The position numbers and the translations under genes were made by a program. A DNA stretch of 64,000 bases. It comes from Acytostelium subglobosum LB1. Its lineage: Eukaryota > Evosea > Eumycetozoa > Acytosteliales > Acytosteliaceae. Shown piece after piece: positions 48,398-60,622 of this stretch; position 1 is the stretch's first letter, and every line of letters begins with the position of its first letter. Where the stretch lies: assembly GCF_000787575.1 (NCBI RefSeq), contig NW_012236512.1:186001-250000 (forward strand), in the 5' to 3' direction. The notes below the pieces were generated by a model, which saw only the letters and a list, made by a program, of their open reading frames with translations, was not told the DNA's origin and searched no databases.

Positions 48398-50032
48398 TGT
48401 TTTTTAAGTATATATATTAATAAATAAACTGGATTGATTAATTGATGAGTGAGTGTGATCGTCAGTTTCCAGTTTCCAGGTTCCAGTTTCCATGGAGATG
48501 GATACTTACTCTTGGTTTAGGAAATAAATAAATAACCTAAGTTAATAGGAGGAGGAAGAAGAAGTAGGTTGGTTGTATGAATGGAGGTAGAGAGTAGTAG
48601 TAGTAGTGATGGGTTGGGTTTGGTTGGTTGCGTTGAGAGAAAGAGGAGGAGAGATAAAGTTTATAAAGTGAGGTGAGTGGAGTGAGTGGAATGGATGTCA
48701 ACAACTCTTAAAGGAGGAAGTTATATTATATATGTGTTGTCAATGTTTTAAGAGAGAGTTTGAATTGGTTGTAGTCTGACTCTTTATTAGATGTTGTTGA
48801 TGATGTTGATGATGATGATGATGTCCCCAACTCACACACACAGACATCATCGTTGGTCCAACCATCAATCAATCAATCAATCAATCAATCAAACGTCGTC
48901 ATCATCAATCAACAACAACAACAAGTGCATGTGTCATCATCAACAACAACCACCACATTACGCACTACTTAGTACTACTTCTAGATAAGATTGCTAGTTG
49001 GGTCAGGTCATATATTATGTACGTCTGTCAGTCTGGCAGTCTGTGAATGATTGATTGAGTGAATGAATGAGTGAGTGAGAGTGACCCGACATCCACCACC
49101 AACACTTACTTAATACAAGCTTGACGTTGGTTGTCCAACTTCCATCAACACCAACACATCAAACAACATGCGTGTGGTATCAAACAGTGTGTCCATGGAC
49201 AAGTCTGTCTACAATGTAATAACACGCAAACCTTATTACATTAGGATATCATTACTTGATTGATTGAGGGTGTATTGTGTGTATTGTGTATGTGAGTTGA
49301 ATGATCAGTGTGTATGTGTGTGTGAGATAATGTTGTTTGATTGTGTGTGTGATCACCAAACCAGTGATGGTGGTGATCTAACACTCGCATTATTGACAAC
49401 ACTTGCCCTGATTTGGAAGTTGTCAACTTATAAGTATATGATTCACCTTGGAAGACCATCGTCCTCCATATGTTGAACGACCCCCTACAGGTCCCTCTAG
49501 GCCTTGACCAACAGTTACCCTCAACAACGCACTATAAAGACAATGTTCGTAGACAAGTTCTTGACTGGAGGTACTCTATGAGCAACAAAAGATTGCAACG
49601 AATGCAGTAAAGGGAGAAACAAGAGAAAAGTAGTCGTTCCTCTTGGAGTACAGATAATGAAAGTGATAAATATGTTATAAATAGAACATGTCACACAAGC
49701 TAACGCAAAAACAGGACAAAAATGGTCTTGGGCAAAGCTTCCGGAATTCCCTCTCTCGAAACGGAATGATCAGACAATGCCTCTAGAGGAAGATTCATTG
49801 TAGCCCAGAAGCAACTCTCGAGCAGTGTTGACCACTCTTTCATTCATTCACACACAATCAATGTTGTTGTTGTGTTAAATGTTGTTGATGATACTGATGA
49901 TGTTCAAAAGGGTCGAGAAGTGTGAAGTTGATTGAACTATCACACTCTACTTCATCACCATTCATTATAAATATACTTAAGTATACATATATAATACAAC
50001 AAAGAAAGAAAGAAACAAAGAAAGAAAGAAAA
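48398..50032. other. Long gene-free region with repeats and an unexplained block
   Basis: 1.6 kb without a supported gene. 48398-49440 is low complexity: GGAGGAAGAAG, GAGTGGAGTGAG, a ATCA run near 48866-48892, ACACAC and GTGTGT stretches. ORFs there (for example 48791-48988 and 49241-49459) are translations of repeats. 49441-49850 has different, more complex composition without tetranucleotide repeats and without long ORFs, and is listed as a candidate non-coding RNA locus under findings. The final part is the leader of the FMN reductase gene with GAAA repeats. Confidence 0.5.
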
Positions 50033-50700
50033 ATGGCAAGCAAGATGAAAAAGGTTGCCGTCATTATGGGTAGTGTCCGTACTCATAGAATCAATCATGT
50101 CATTACAAACTGGTTCGTCGCTACCTCTGGTCTCAAAGACAAGTTCAACGTGGAGATTGTCGATTTGAAAGATTGGATGTTGCCTCCATACGATGAGAGT
50201 ATGTTGTTGTTGAAGATGAAGTTGAAGATTGGGAGCAACATTACTAATCGTAGTCCATTGACTTTACTCTTATAGTTGTCGCACCAATGTCTTTGAAAGG
50301 TGCCTACACGACAGAACATGGAAAGAAGTGGCAAAAGTACATTGATGGTATGGAGGGATTTGTGTTTGTAACGCCAGAGTACAATAAGAGTGTTCCACAC
50401 GCTCTAAAGACACACGTGGATTATCTCTTCACCGAGTGGAATGGAAAGCCAACCTCAATCGTGAGCTACGGATACAGTGGCGGTGATAGTTCATCCGATC
50501 ACTTGCAATCGATCCTCGGCCGCAAGAGTGCCATTCAGGTCAAGATGACCGAGACACTTCCCCAGCTCCTCCTCAAGAAGGATATCTTCAATGAGAAATG
50601 GGAAATCGCCGACATCAACTCTAGCTTTGCTCAGTATCTGCCAGCTACAAAGAAAGTAGTTTCCGAGTTGGATGCTCTATTCAAGTCATCAACAAAATGA
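50033..50700 (+). CDS. NADPH-dependent FMN reductase family protein
   Basis: Two exons, 50033-50198 and 50276-50700, give 196 residues. It is a flavodoxin-fold FMN/quinone reductase: the N-terminal strand and phosphate-binding loop VAVIMGSVRTHRIN binds the FMN phosphate, and VFVTPEYNKSVPHALKTHVDYLF is the family's second signature (PEYN..P..LK..iD). YSGGDSSSDHLQ follows at the isoalloxazine-contact position. It probably acts as a cytosolic NAD(P)H-dependent quinone, chromate or azo-type reductase; the physiological substrate cannot be deduced. Related genes are widespread in bacteria and amoebae. Confidence 0.9.
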
Positions 50701-50792
50701 TCATTATATCATTGATTGATTGATTGGATTTATTAACATGGACGGACAGACTTCACTGGACTGGATTCTGGAATGATTGATCATTCATAAGT

Positions 50793-51504
50793 TTATTCCT
50801 TCAACTAATAATAGTAGAAATGATGGATATAGGTTAATCCATGATCGATTAAATAAGGAAATATTTCCAATTATACTTACAAACTTGTCCGACTCTGAAC
50901 AATCATCATGAGTGTACTTGATCGGATCATTGATGTCCAGTCTTCCCCTCTCCTCATTGGTGTATACAATAGCATAAGTACATTCATACTTTTGTGTATC
51001 CTGTCTTCCAAAGAACCCGGACAAGAACATGAACTTGGACTTGGCAACTATCATTATTATCATGTTAATATTCTATTCTATTTAGTTTGAAGATAATATT
51101 GTTCCAAACATACCGTCTAATATAGAGTTGAATTTATCCTTAATGCTATTTATCATATCATCTTCATTGTCTATAGAGTCGTTTAGCTTGCCATTGCCTT
51201 TCTGTTGTTTGATATCAGGTTGGCATGATTGTCTATTAAATGATTGATCGTCCATCATTAGCTCATCAATTCCTTCATCTTGTTCATAATCTCCAGCTTG
51301 AAATGATATCTTTGGGTATCTCAATGGTTGTTCATTATGTTGTTGATGTTGTTGATGAAATGGTTTAACTACACCTCTTGTGTACTCATTATCATTGCTC
51401 CGTTTCCTTGATCCTAGACAAGGTACCTCTGACAACTCCACATTCTCGCATGCTTCGTCCACGAATGGATCTTCAAATCCAAGATCAACAAGTTGTCCTT
51501 CCAT
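50793..51504 (-). CDS. Hypothetical protein, two or three exons
   Basis: The proposed exons are 51504-51114, 51047-50881 and 50804-50793, giving 189 residues; the last 12-base exon is the least certain part. The N-terminal half is acidic and Gln/Asn/Asp-rich (LGFEDPFVDEACENVE, then a HQQHQQHNEQ run) and ends with a helix (SIKDKFNSILD). The second exon encodes a compact, probably folded segment (KSKFMFLSGFFGRQDT, CTYAIVYTNEERGRLDIND). No family recognised. It is convergent with the FMN reductase gene. Confidence 0.55.
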
Positions 51505-51838
51505 ACTTATATATATATTATTCAAGTTATTTATCTATCTCTCTACCTATTCATCATTATTAATACAGATAGATTTTGGATCAATCAAGAGGTTGGCTCT
51601 TGATCCAAGTTGTAGAAGGGTACATAATTACACAATGGAGGGCAATAACAAAGGGATGGGGTAAGTGAGTAAGTGCGCCATCCTGGAATTCCAGCCATCA
51701 CTCTCTCACTCACTCACACAGTTGATCAAGTAGTGTGGTGTCGTGGGACTGCCCACTGATCATCACCACCATCCAATGTAGGTAACATACACACTTATAA
51801 GTGGAGGTAATATTTATATATATATATATTTATTCAAT

Positions 51839-54800
51839 TCAATACACCTTTCTCCTGGTGATTGTTCTCTTTGGTCTGTTTAGTGTGATGAATGAGTCTG
51901 CCACTGGTGCTGATGGTGCTGATGATTTGCTTATTGTTGGTTGCGGTGGTTGGGCGACATCGCCATCAACCTCCTCATCATCCTCCTCGTTGTTGGAGAC
52001 TTTTCTGGATGTGGCAGCCTTCTTGTTTGTTCTTCTTGTACTCAACGGCTTCTTGGATGTTGTTGAGGTTGATGATGTTGAGGTTGTTGATGTTGATGAA
52101 GTGTTGTCGTTGTTATTATTTACATTATTGTTGTTGTTGTTGTTGTTGTCCTCTTCCTCCTCCAACGAATCCATTTGAATGGCTGGCTTACTCGAGGTGT
52201 GTGCGATGCTCTGGTTCACCTTCTTTAGGGACGATGTGATGGCGTTGAGCTTGGTGATCTTCTCTTTGCGCTCCAATGCGTTTCGAACACTGGCCAATAT
52301 CATCTGCTTTGGTCCCGTTCGATTAATTCCAACCAATGGCTGTGTCTGCTGAGTCGTTGCCGTTGATGTTGATGCTGATGCTGCCTTTGCTGCTGCCTTT
52401 GCCGACGCCTTGGCTGCTTCTGCAATTGGTGGTACAATGGCCACTGGCTTGCCAGCCGCCCTCTTGGTGCTAAGTGTGACGATGGGTGACACTTCTGGCA
52501 ACTCTTGGAAGCTGACCTTCTTGGCAGAGGATGGGGGAGGTGGCTGCTTGGCTGGTGAGGGCTCAGCGACGGCCACAGCATTGGACTTGGCCTTCTTCTT
52601 TGGACGCTTGGCTGCATCCTCGTCGACCTCATCATCGTCCTCATCCATCATTGTCGCAGATGATCTGGTTGGTTTGAGACTGGCCTTGGTCGTCAGTGTC
52701 TTCTTGGAAGCGGCGGCGGGTGCAACGGTGGCGGCCTTCTTGGTCTTGGCATTGGTCTTCTTTCTCTGAGGTGTCTGCTCGTGCTCATGCATGTCCTCCT
52801 GCTCCGACTTGAATCCAGGTGTTGACATGGCCGATGTGTCTGTGGCCAATGGACTATCGGCCAGTACTGTCATCTTGACGGCGGGCGTAGCCGTCGACGA
52901 CTTCTTAGTCATGTTGGCAGGACGGTACTTGACGGCGGACTTGAACAGATCCGAGTCGTTGAGAGATGCGTCTCCATCAGGCTCAGCCTCGTGGTCGGCA
53001 TAGTTGATAGAGTCGGTCAGCTTGACAAATGATCGCTCGTCGCCATTGTCATCGCTGTCGCCAAAGGCCTCCTCGTCTGGATATCCATGTGTGCTCTGGC
53101 TGCTGTTGCTCGACTGGTAGATACTGTTCTTCTGTGTGGACAGCTTCAGGGCCGACTGCTGTAGACGTCTCTTCTGCGCAGATGTGCCCGGTGTCTTGTG
53201 CACGCCTGGCACCAGATCAGCCATCGACATGGCATTGTTCTTTGGAGGTGTTGCCGACTCCTCTCTGTGTTGGTCTTCGTCGTCCATGTCCTCCTCATCC
53301 ATGTTGTTGATGTTCTCCATCATCTCCTCCTCGTCGTCGAATGAGAGCGCCTTGGGTGGCGAGAAGTTGGGCAGTTGGAAGGTGACGTCGCCAAGAAGGT
53401 CCATGCTAAACTGAACGGCTGGCATGATGGGCTTGCTTGAGGCCATGGCGGCGGCACGTCTCTTGGTTGCGGTGGCGTTGGCTTTGGTGGCAGTGGATGG
53501 GGTCGATGGTACGTTGGGCAGCTTGACATCAAACAACATTGCCAATCTCTTCCTCTTGTCTGCCTCGGACTCGACTGGTCTGGACATGGACAGCATGGGC
53601 GTCGACAAAAGTGGAGTGTTCATCACACCCTGGGGCTGCTTCTGTGCAGTGTTGATGATGTTGTTGTTGTTGGCGTACTTTGAGCGTGCTGAAGAAGATA
53701 CAGATACGCTTGGAGTCTGAAGACGACCGTTGGTGGCGCCCAGTGGTGTACTTGGCACATCCATCATGATGGAGCTGGGTGTGGCGAGCAGGCTCGAGAG
53801 GGAGGCCTTGAGGCGCATCTGCATCTCCTTCTCCTCGCGATCCAATCGCTCCTTCTCCAGCTTGGCCTTGCGAGCCTTCTCCTCCTTCTCGCGTGTCTTG
53901 CGCTCTTCGCGCTCTAAACGCATCTTGGCGGCCATCTCTACTACGTACTTCTCGCGCTCATTGATCTTGTCATGTATGGTGGCCAGCTCCTTCTGTCTGT
54001 CCTCGTGCTCCTTCCTCGCGCGCTCGGCATCCTGCAGTATCTTTAGCCTCTTTTGTTCCTCAAACAGCTGCTTCTTTGCCTTCTGGCTTTCTTTGCTCAA
54101 GGCCTTCTTGGTCTCGATGGCAGCGGCTTGGACCTTCTTTGTGGCAGATGCAGCGGCGGCGGCGGCCGTCTCCTCGGCAGCCTGTCTCTTTTGTTGTAGC
54201 TCCAGCTCTTGTTGCTCGAGTTGCAACATCATCTTGCGCTCGGCAGCCTCGGTTTCCTTGTTGAGTCTCTGTTGCTCCAGCTCGGCCTCCTTGTTCAGTC
54301 TCTGTTGCTCCATCTCAGCCTCCATGTCGAGCTGTCTCTGTCTTTGGGCCAGTACCTTGGCTTCGGCCTGAGCCTTGGCCTCTTGCTTCCTCTGTAAGAT
54401 GAGCTCCTTCTCGCGGGCGTTCATCTGCATCAACTTGTTGACCTTGTCATTGTCGGCCTTCTTGTTGGCGAGCAGGTTCTCAATCTGTCTCTGATAGGCA
54501 GTGTCGTCGTCCATCTCTGTGTCGGTGGTCTCAGTGGCGTCCACGCCACGCTTGATGTGTTGGTTGAGTCTCTGATTCATCTCTGAGGAGAGCTCGCGCT
54601 CACGCTCCTCCAGTGCCTCTTGTGCCTTTCGGGCAAGCTCCAGCTTCTCTCGCTCCAGCTTCTCCTTTCTGCGCTGCTTCTGTGCATTGACGCGCTCCAA
54701 CTCCAGACGCTCCTGCTCCTGTTCCTCCAGTTCCATGCGCTCGCGTTCTTCGCGCTCCAGCCTCTCACGATCCTCCCTGGCGGCTTGCTCACGCTCCATC

Positions 54801-56071
54801 TTTCGTTGCTTCTCACGCTCGAGCACCTCGCGGGCTTCCTTGCGCTCCTGCTCCAGCTTGGCCTTGGCCGCGATCTCGTCCTTTCTAAACAACTCGACCT
54901 CGTCCTTGTTGTTCCACGATACGTTCTTGGCCTGTTGTTGCTGCTGCTGTTGGAGTTGGAAGGGGATGGGATCGTCAGCGGGGTCTGCCATGCTGAAGGA
55001 TTTGGCTGTGTCTGGCGACTTGGGGTACTCTGGGCCCTTGCTCTTGATGGCCGGCTTGAGGGCCTTTGGTGTGGCACCTGGGCCAGCCGCCAACTTGACA
55101 GCGCTGCTGGTGACGCCATTGACATCAGATGTAGTGTTGCAACAGACACGACCCTTTGGTGTCGACGATGGTGACTTGGAGGGTGTTGATGTGTTGGTCG
55201 CGGCAGTCTTTGATGGAGTTGTGACTGTCTTGGCGGGTGACTTGGCCGGTGTGGTACCTGCCTTTGCTGGCGACTTGGCCGGCGTGACACTCGCTTTGGC
55301 CGGTGACTTGGCCGGTGTTTTGTTGTTGGTGGATGCTTTTGTAGCTGTGCTGGATGTTGATGTCGTTGTGGTTGAAGGGGTGGCGGGGATGGCCGCCTTG
55401 CCATTGGGCGTCCTTCCATTTTGTTGTGGCTTGGCGGGTGTCTTTGCCTTGGCCGGTGTGGCTGGGAAATCGAATATACTCTCGTCCACCTCCACTACTT
55501 GATCATGGTCGTCATCACTATGATCTTGATGTGTTGTCGCTGAGATGATTCATTAGTGTTTGGAAACCAAACATGTGACTTGTGATCATGTACATACCCT
55601 CATCATTATCATCATTGTTGTTGTTATTGTTGTTGTACATGCTATGATCGTCGTCTGTGATTGTATTGTCCTTCTTCTTATGACTTGTTTGTTTCTTTTG
55701 TTGTTGTTGCCTTGAATCATCATTCCAAAAGGCGAGTATGTTGGCACTACCAAAGTCATCGAGCTGTTGGTCACGAGGTGCCTTGCCACCAACCAAATGC
55801 TGTTGTTTGTTGATCACCGTGTTGCCTCCATAACTCGTCTTTCGTGTATAGGTATTTACTCTTTTCGAACTCTGTTATATCGTTATGTTGATTGATTGTT
55901 TGATTGATTGATTGATTGATTGGTCGTGTCAGTAGAGTTGAGTGAGTTGTCGCGATCCATTAACCAGCCAGTCAGGTCAGCAAGCCAGGTACATACTCTG
56001 TCATTATTGATACTTGTGTCAGCAACCGAGTTTACGTTTGCCGATCTTGAAGTATTCATTGTTGTTGACAT
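51839..56071 (-). CDS. Large coiled-coil protein with TPAKSPAK repeats, probably nuclear
   Basis: Three exons, 56071-55997, 55871-55598 and 55539-51839, give 1349 residues. An Asn/Gln-rich N-terminus leads to an array of TPAKSPAK and TPSK motifs (about 150-230), which are typical of minor-groove-binding, CDK-phosphorylated chromatin proteins. A very long charged coiled coil rich in Glu/Lys/Arg/Gln follows (about 320-700, e.g. EREKQRKMEREQAAREDRE). Then come a Ser/Thr/Pro-rich region, acidic clusters and a basic C-terminal end (KRTITRRKVY). The overall plan and length recall INCENP-like chromosomal proteins, but no IN-box (an F-x-P-D-x-I-P-x-W type motif) is visible, so I do not assign it. E2F-like sites lie upstream. 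Confidence 0.72.
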
Positions 56072-56503
56072 TGTATTGATATTTGTTGTTGTTGTCGATA
56101 AAGTGAAGTGAGCAGTGAGCAGTGAGCTGTGTTCACCTTTGTAGTAGTTGTTGTTGTTGTTGTTGTTGCTCTCACTCAATCTTATATATTTGTTTGATAC
56201 AACCTATAAGTAAGTAAGTACGTAATGTTTGCCAATGTATAAGTATATGTATATCTATTATCTCTACAAGTGTCTGTCGATTGTGTGTATTGCTGTGTTC
56301 GCGCCAAATCAAAAGACCCTATTACTTAAAATTTTGAAAAAGGGCGCCAACTTTGAATCAAAAAAAAGTCACGGTTCAATGGAATGATGGATTGATGAGA
56401 TGATTGAGTTCCATATACATAAATATATGGATTTAATTTATTAATTAAATCTCCTTCTCAGAATGATATAGTCCTTCCATCAACCAAAGAGGATTTATTG
56501 TTT
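56072..56503. other. Promoter region of the coiled-coil gene
   Basis: 432 bases between the coiled-coil gene start (56071) and the stop of the next minus-strand gene (56504). It includes a GTTGTT run, AT-rich parts and the two E2F-like sites listed separately. Confidence 0.5.
56298..56351 (-). promoter_or_regulatory. Paired E2F-like sites
   Basis: On the minus strand 56308-56298 reads TTTGGCGCGAA, a full match to the E2F/DP consensus TTTSSCGC. A second, weaker GTTGGCGCC sits at 56351-56344. Both are about 230-280 bases upstream of the coiled-coil gene's ATG. Dictyostelids have E2F/DP and Rb homologues that control S/G2-M genes, so cell-cycle control of this gene is a reasonable inference. 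Confidence 0.5.
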
Positions 56504-57007
56504 TTAATCTTGGTCTTCCTCGCGCTTGCGCTTGTGACAGAGAGCCACAACAGCATTCTCCAATTGCCTCTCTAGTTGTTCAATTCTAGCGTAGGGGTCT
56601 TCTATATCTTGCATATGGATCCAATTCTTCTTGAAATCCTCCTTTGTCAATGGGTAATTGAGGTATTGGTCCTCAAATAATTTCGACGCGCCTGGTCCAT
56701 CCTCTATCTCGAAATCTCCTCGAACATAATTCATGTAAAGATAATACGAGTTTGGCATTTGCTTTACACCCAGTTTGACAGCGTTTAAAATAGTGATACA
56801 GTTATCAGCCCATACCTTGATCATTTTAAATTTTCTTATCTGGATTGGTCTACATTCCTCCGTGCATTCTTCGGTCAACCAATCTCCTTTGTAATCATCG
56901 ACACGGGAAGGGTCAAAGCCAACTCCTAATTGATAACAATTATCGATTGATAGGTTATCGGAATCGTAACATATATGTTCTTTCTTCAATTTTGATTTTC
57001 TAGGCAT
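56504..57007 (-). CDS. Hypothetical protein, 167 residues
   Basis: A single exon starting at the ATG at 57007. The N-terminus is basic (MPRKSKLKKEH). The middle is compact with aromatic residues (YKGDWLTEEC, KMIKVWADNCITIL, YYLYMNYVRGDFEIEDG). The end is a short coiled coil with a nuclear-localisation-like KRKREED. No family recognised. It may be a small nuclear or RNA-associated protein. Confidence 0.65.
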   Translation of the reverse strand: MPRKSKLKKEHICYDSDNLSIDNCYQLGVGFDPSRVDDYKGDWLTEECTEECRPIQIRKFKMIKVWADNCITILNAVKLGVKQMPNSYYLYMNYVRGDFEIEDGPGASKLFEDQYLNYPLTKEDFKKNWIHMQDIEDPYARIEQLERQLENAVVALCHKRKREEDQD

Positions 57008-57187
57008 ATTAATAGTTGAATAGAAGCTATTGGAAAATGGATCTAGTGATTGATAGTGATATGATCATAAATATTATGTAGGGTGTCATTAATTTAAACA
57101 CACCAACACACAGGACAAAATACTATTTTGTAAATTCGGTAACTAACAATAAAGTCGTGGCATTGTATTATTATAAATAATAATTTA

Positions 57188-57463
57188 TTAATATCTTGAG
57201 ATGCAATGATTAACATTAGGTTGCAAGGAGGACAGTATCCTGTAGGACTGGTACTTCTTGGGGCATTGCCATGGCGACATATACCTGATATCTGGGAGAC
57301 AAGTGGCATTTTGGACAGGTCCTCGACGACGATGGTTGTCGTGGATATTGCAAACAGGGCATCGATGCGTAGACATCCGGTTATTCAGCAAGTCGTATGC
57401 ATGCATTTGACCAAGAGATGTCTTTGTCGTCTCATGACTGAAATGGAATATAATATTGTTCAT
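57188..57463 (-). CDS. Possible small cysteine-containing ORF
   Basis: A 91-residue frame with an ATG at 57463. A CPVC pair and two later cysteines (NATC, WQC) could make a zinc knuckle, but there is no family match and the opposite strand is also open over the same bases (57206-57469). Codon composition is more balanced than in intergenic DNA. Low confidence; it may be part of a gene whose other exons I cannot see. Confidence 0.25.
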   Translation of the reverse strand: MNNIIFHFSHETTKTSLGQMHAYDLLNNRMSTHRCPVCNIHDNHRRRGPVQNATCLPDIRYMSPWQCPKKYQSYRILSSLQPNVNHCISRY

Positions 57464-57581
57464 AGTTGATATGTGGATGATCAAAAAGTGATTGATTGAG
57501 CGAGTGTGAGTGTTTATTGATTGTTTGATTTATGGTTCACTGATGATTGAATGAATGACTGACTGACTGAATGAACTGGTA

Positions 57582-60195
57582 TTAGAGAGAGATGTTTGGA
57601 TTGTTGGGATTGGGATGGATCGTTGTGGAGTAGATGGTTGGCGAGGTGATGTTGAGGGCAGCCTCCTTGTTCTCTTCAGCAGTGTACAGCTCGGGTGGAC
57701 GCACGGACATGCGACGCGACAGCTCGCACAGGCTCAGCCACCATTGCTTCTCGGGACGACGATACTTGGGGTTGATGTTCCTCATCATCTCATCGATTGG
57801 TGTGAATCGGATGTCTCCGTTAAGGTAGCCGATGCAGCCGGCCAACGAGTGATTGTTCTTGCCAGTGACCTCCTGCTCGATCAGTTTGATAAAGTGGTAC
57901 ATGTGGTAGGTGGCGCTGAGACGGTCACGCGACGATGGGTTTCCACCCTGCTGCAGATGTCCGAGGATGGACTCGCGAGTGTCAAACAGATGCTTGCCCT
58001 CCTCCTTGAACAGCGAGTACATAAAGTGCGTGGAGTAGGTGGCCGACGCGTTCTCGCTCGTGATAATGAGACCGATGCGATTGTCGCGCTTGAAACGATC
58101 GACAAACATCTTGAGGTCATCGGTGAGCGTTTTGATGTTGACGCCCTCCTCCATGGTGTAGGCGCGCTCTGCGCCACTGGCCAGCGCCGACATGGCCGAC
58201 AGGTAACCACAATGCGCACCCATGACCTCCACTACAAACAGACGGCGAGAGGCCACGGCCGACTGTTTGATCTTGTCAAGTGCGTCCAGAATGTTGTTCA
58301 GACATGTGTCCGAGCCGATGCTTATCTCTGTGCCTGGCACGTTGTTGGCGATGGTGCCTGGTGCACACACCATGCCTACCTTCTCCAGCATTGGGTACTT
58401 CTTGCGGAACTGATATAGTGAGCTGATGCCCACGTATCCATTGTAGCCGCCAAACATTAGGATGCAGTTGATGTTGTACTTCTCGAGCGTCTTGATGATG
58501 TCCTCAATGTTGGAGTCGTTGGGGATCGATCGGTTGGTGCCCAGCTCGGCGCCGCCCATCACCGCCCAGCCATTGACCGTCATCCAGGTGAGCTCCTTAA
58601 CGTCGCCCTTGGCCAATCCCGCGAATCCGTTGAACACTCCGTAGACGCCATAGCCCCTGTCGATACCAATACGAGCAAATGCACGCACTGCTGGGTTCAT
58701 GCCCGGTGAGGGACCGCCCGAGTGCAGGATGGCGATGTTGTAGTTCTTCTTGGGGGCGTTGGTGCGGAAACGATTGGACAGGATGCCAAAGATGTCTGTG
58801 AACTCCCTGAAGAGATGGCCACGTCTGTTGATCACCTCGTCAAACTTCTGCTCCTGGATCAGCTTTCCAATGTGCTGTGTCTCACGAACGCACTCCATCA
58901 ATGGTGATCTCACCACCCTATTACCAATCATTCCAATCATCGATGGCTCCTCTTCCTTTGTCTTTGTGTACAAGTAGTTGATCGCTTCAATTGCCATTCT
59001 TGTTGCCTATGTGTGGCGTGTGGCGTGTGAGTGATGCATTCATGTGATCGATCAGGACGGGATGGGACGACTTACAATGTATCGATCCAAATAGGATGGA
59101 GTACCTCCACGCTGGACATGACCTAGAATGGTGATACGTGCATCGTGTCCACCATCTTCAAGCATCTGGCGCACATGAGCCGCTGTGATTGGCTTGCCAC
59201 GTTTATCGATGGCACCCTCTGCCACAATGACCAAACTACATCTTCTTCCAGACAGTCGTCCATGCTCCAATCCCTCCACCATTGCATGTTCCCATCCATC
59301 TTCGGGTGGATGCTCAGGGATCAATATATAGTCGGCACCAGTTGCCAGACCAGATACCAATGCCAACCACTAACGTGTTTGGTTAGTGGACGATGTTGAA
59401 TGATTGATTGAATGATTATATACATACTCCACAGTTCCTGCCCATGACTTCAATGACAAAACTACGCTGGTGGGACTCTGCTGTACTGAGGATTGAATCG
59501 ATACACTCGAGGATACGGTGACAGGCAGTGTCGGCACCAATGGTGATGTCCGTGCCACACATGTCATTGTCGATAGAGCCGACCATGCCAACGATGGACA
59601 GATCATCAAGTCTCATGAGGTCGCCATCAACCTTCTTCTCATCGACCAACTCTTTGAGTAGTGACAGCCACTCTGTACGCAACAAGTTGGCGCCAGTCAG
59701 ACTGCCATCACCTCCAATCACGACCAAGTTGTTGATCTTGTTCTTGACCAAGTTGAACACAGCCTTCTTCCTGCCCTCCTTTGTTCTGAACTCTGCACTG
59801 CGAGCTGTACCAATGATAGTGCCACCCTGAGTTGATGAGGAGTATGCTTGTTAGATGACCATTGGGGGACACTCTAGATGACGGTAAGCTAGTATACTTA
59901 CACGATTCATTATGCTGGCCACTGATCCCCAGTTGACTGGGACGATTGATCCCTTTACAAGACCATTGTAGCCCTCACGGATGGCGTAGACTTCTGCTCC
60001 TTTCATCAGTGCGGCACGGACTAGTGCACGAATGGCAGGGTTCATACCACTAGAGTCACCGCCACTTGTTAGGAAGGCAATACGCTTTGGTTCTCCCTTG
60101 CATCTTTCATAATCGAATGAGAATATATTATCAAAGTTAAGATGATCTTCAACAACAGGTTTCTTCCCCTGTTGTTGATCTGTTTGTTTACTCAT
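57582..60195 (-). CDS. pfkA: ATP-dependent 6-phosphofructokinase, eukaryotic duplicated type
   Basis: Four exons: 60195-59902, 59826-59428, 59369-59076 and 59006-57582, all phase 0, give 803 residues, close to the length of other amoebozoan PFKs. It catalyses fructose 6-phosphate to fructose 1,6-bisphosphate, the committed step of glycolysis. The N-half is catalytic: [38 protein letters not shown] with the proton-acceptor Asp, and VMGRNCG. The C-half is the diverged effector half: [22 protein letters not shown], and [10 protein letters not shown] in place of [18 protein letters not shown] is near the end. Dictyostelium PFK is known to be largely non-allosteric. Introns are 59-75 bases long and contain TCAA repeats. 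Confidence 0.96.
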
Positions 60196-60622
60196 AATAT
60201 ATGAATAAATATATATATAAGTTAAATTAAACAAATAAATGAATGAATGTAGTGTATGTTTCAAGATTGATTGTGATGGATAAATGAAAGCTACCACTGG
60301 GGTGAAGTGAGAAGTTCACTTTTAACTCAATTTCTGGATCTAGATAATAAATAAAATCATTTTTATAAATATAATATTATAAATAAATAAATATTCATCC
60401 AGATCTATATATCTTATTTCTTGATTGTTTAGGTTAATCTTGAAATTTAGGATAGCTATTTAACGCAAACCAATCATACCTCAATCAATCATCAATCAAT
60501 CACTTTATCAATAAATATTCTTTTTAAGGTTAGAAATATTCTTTCTTATTTATAAATAAATCATTGTTTCATATTAATTAATATTTACCTTATTTCCAAA
60601 GATTAATATTAGATACTAAATA
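60196..60622. other. Divergent intergenic region, AT-rich
   Basis: 427 bases, unusually AT-rich at 60340-60620 compared with the rest of the window. No gene or RNA recognised. Confidence 0.45.

Noticed and set aside
48791-48988. Met-rich 65-codon ORF
   Set aside because: A translation of GATGAT and ATCA repeats.
54577-55502. Three long alternate frames across the coiled-coil gene
   Set aside because: Low-complexity charged codons (GAG, AAG, CGC) keep other frames open; only the sense frame has TPAK repeats and heptads.
57615-58418. 267-codon plus-strand ORF opposite pfkA
   Set aside because: Antisense shadow of the phosphofructokinase last exon.
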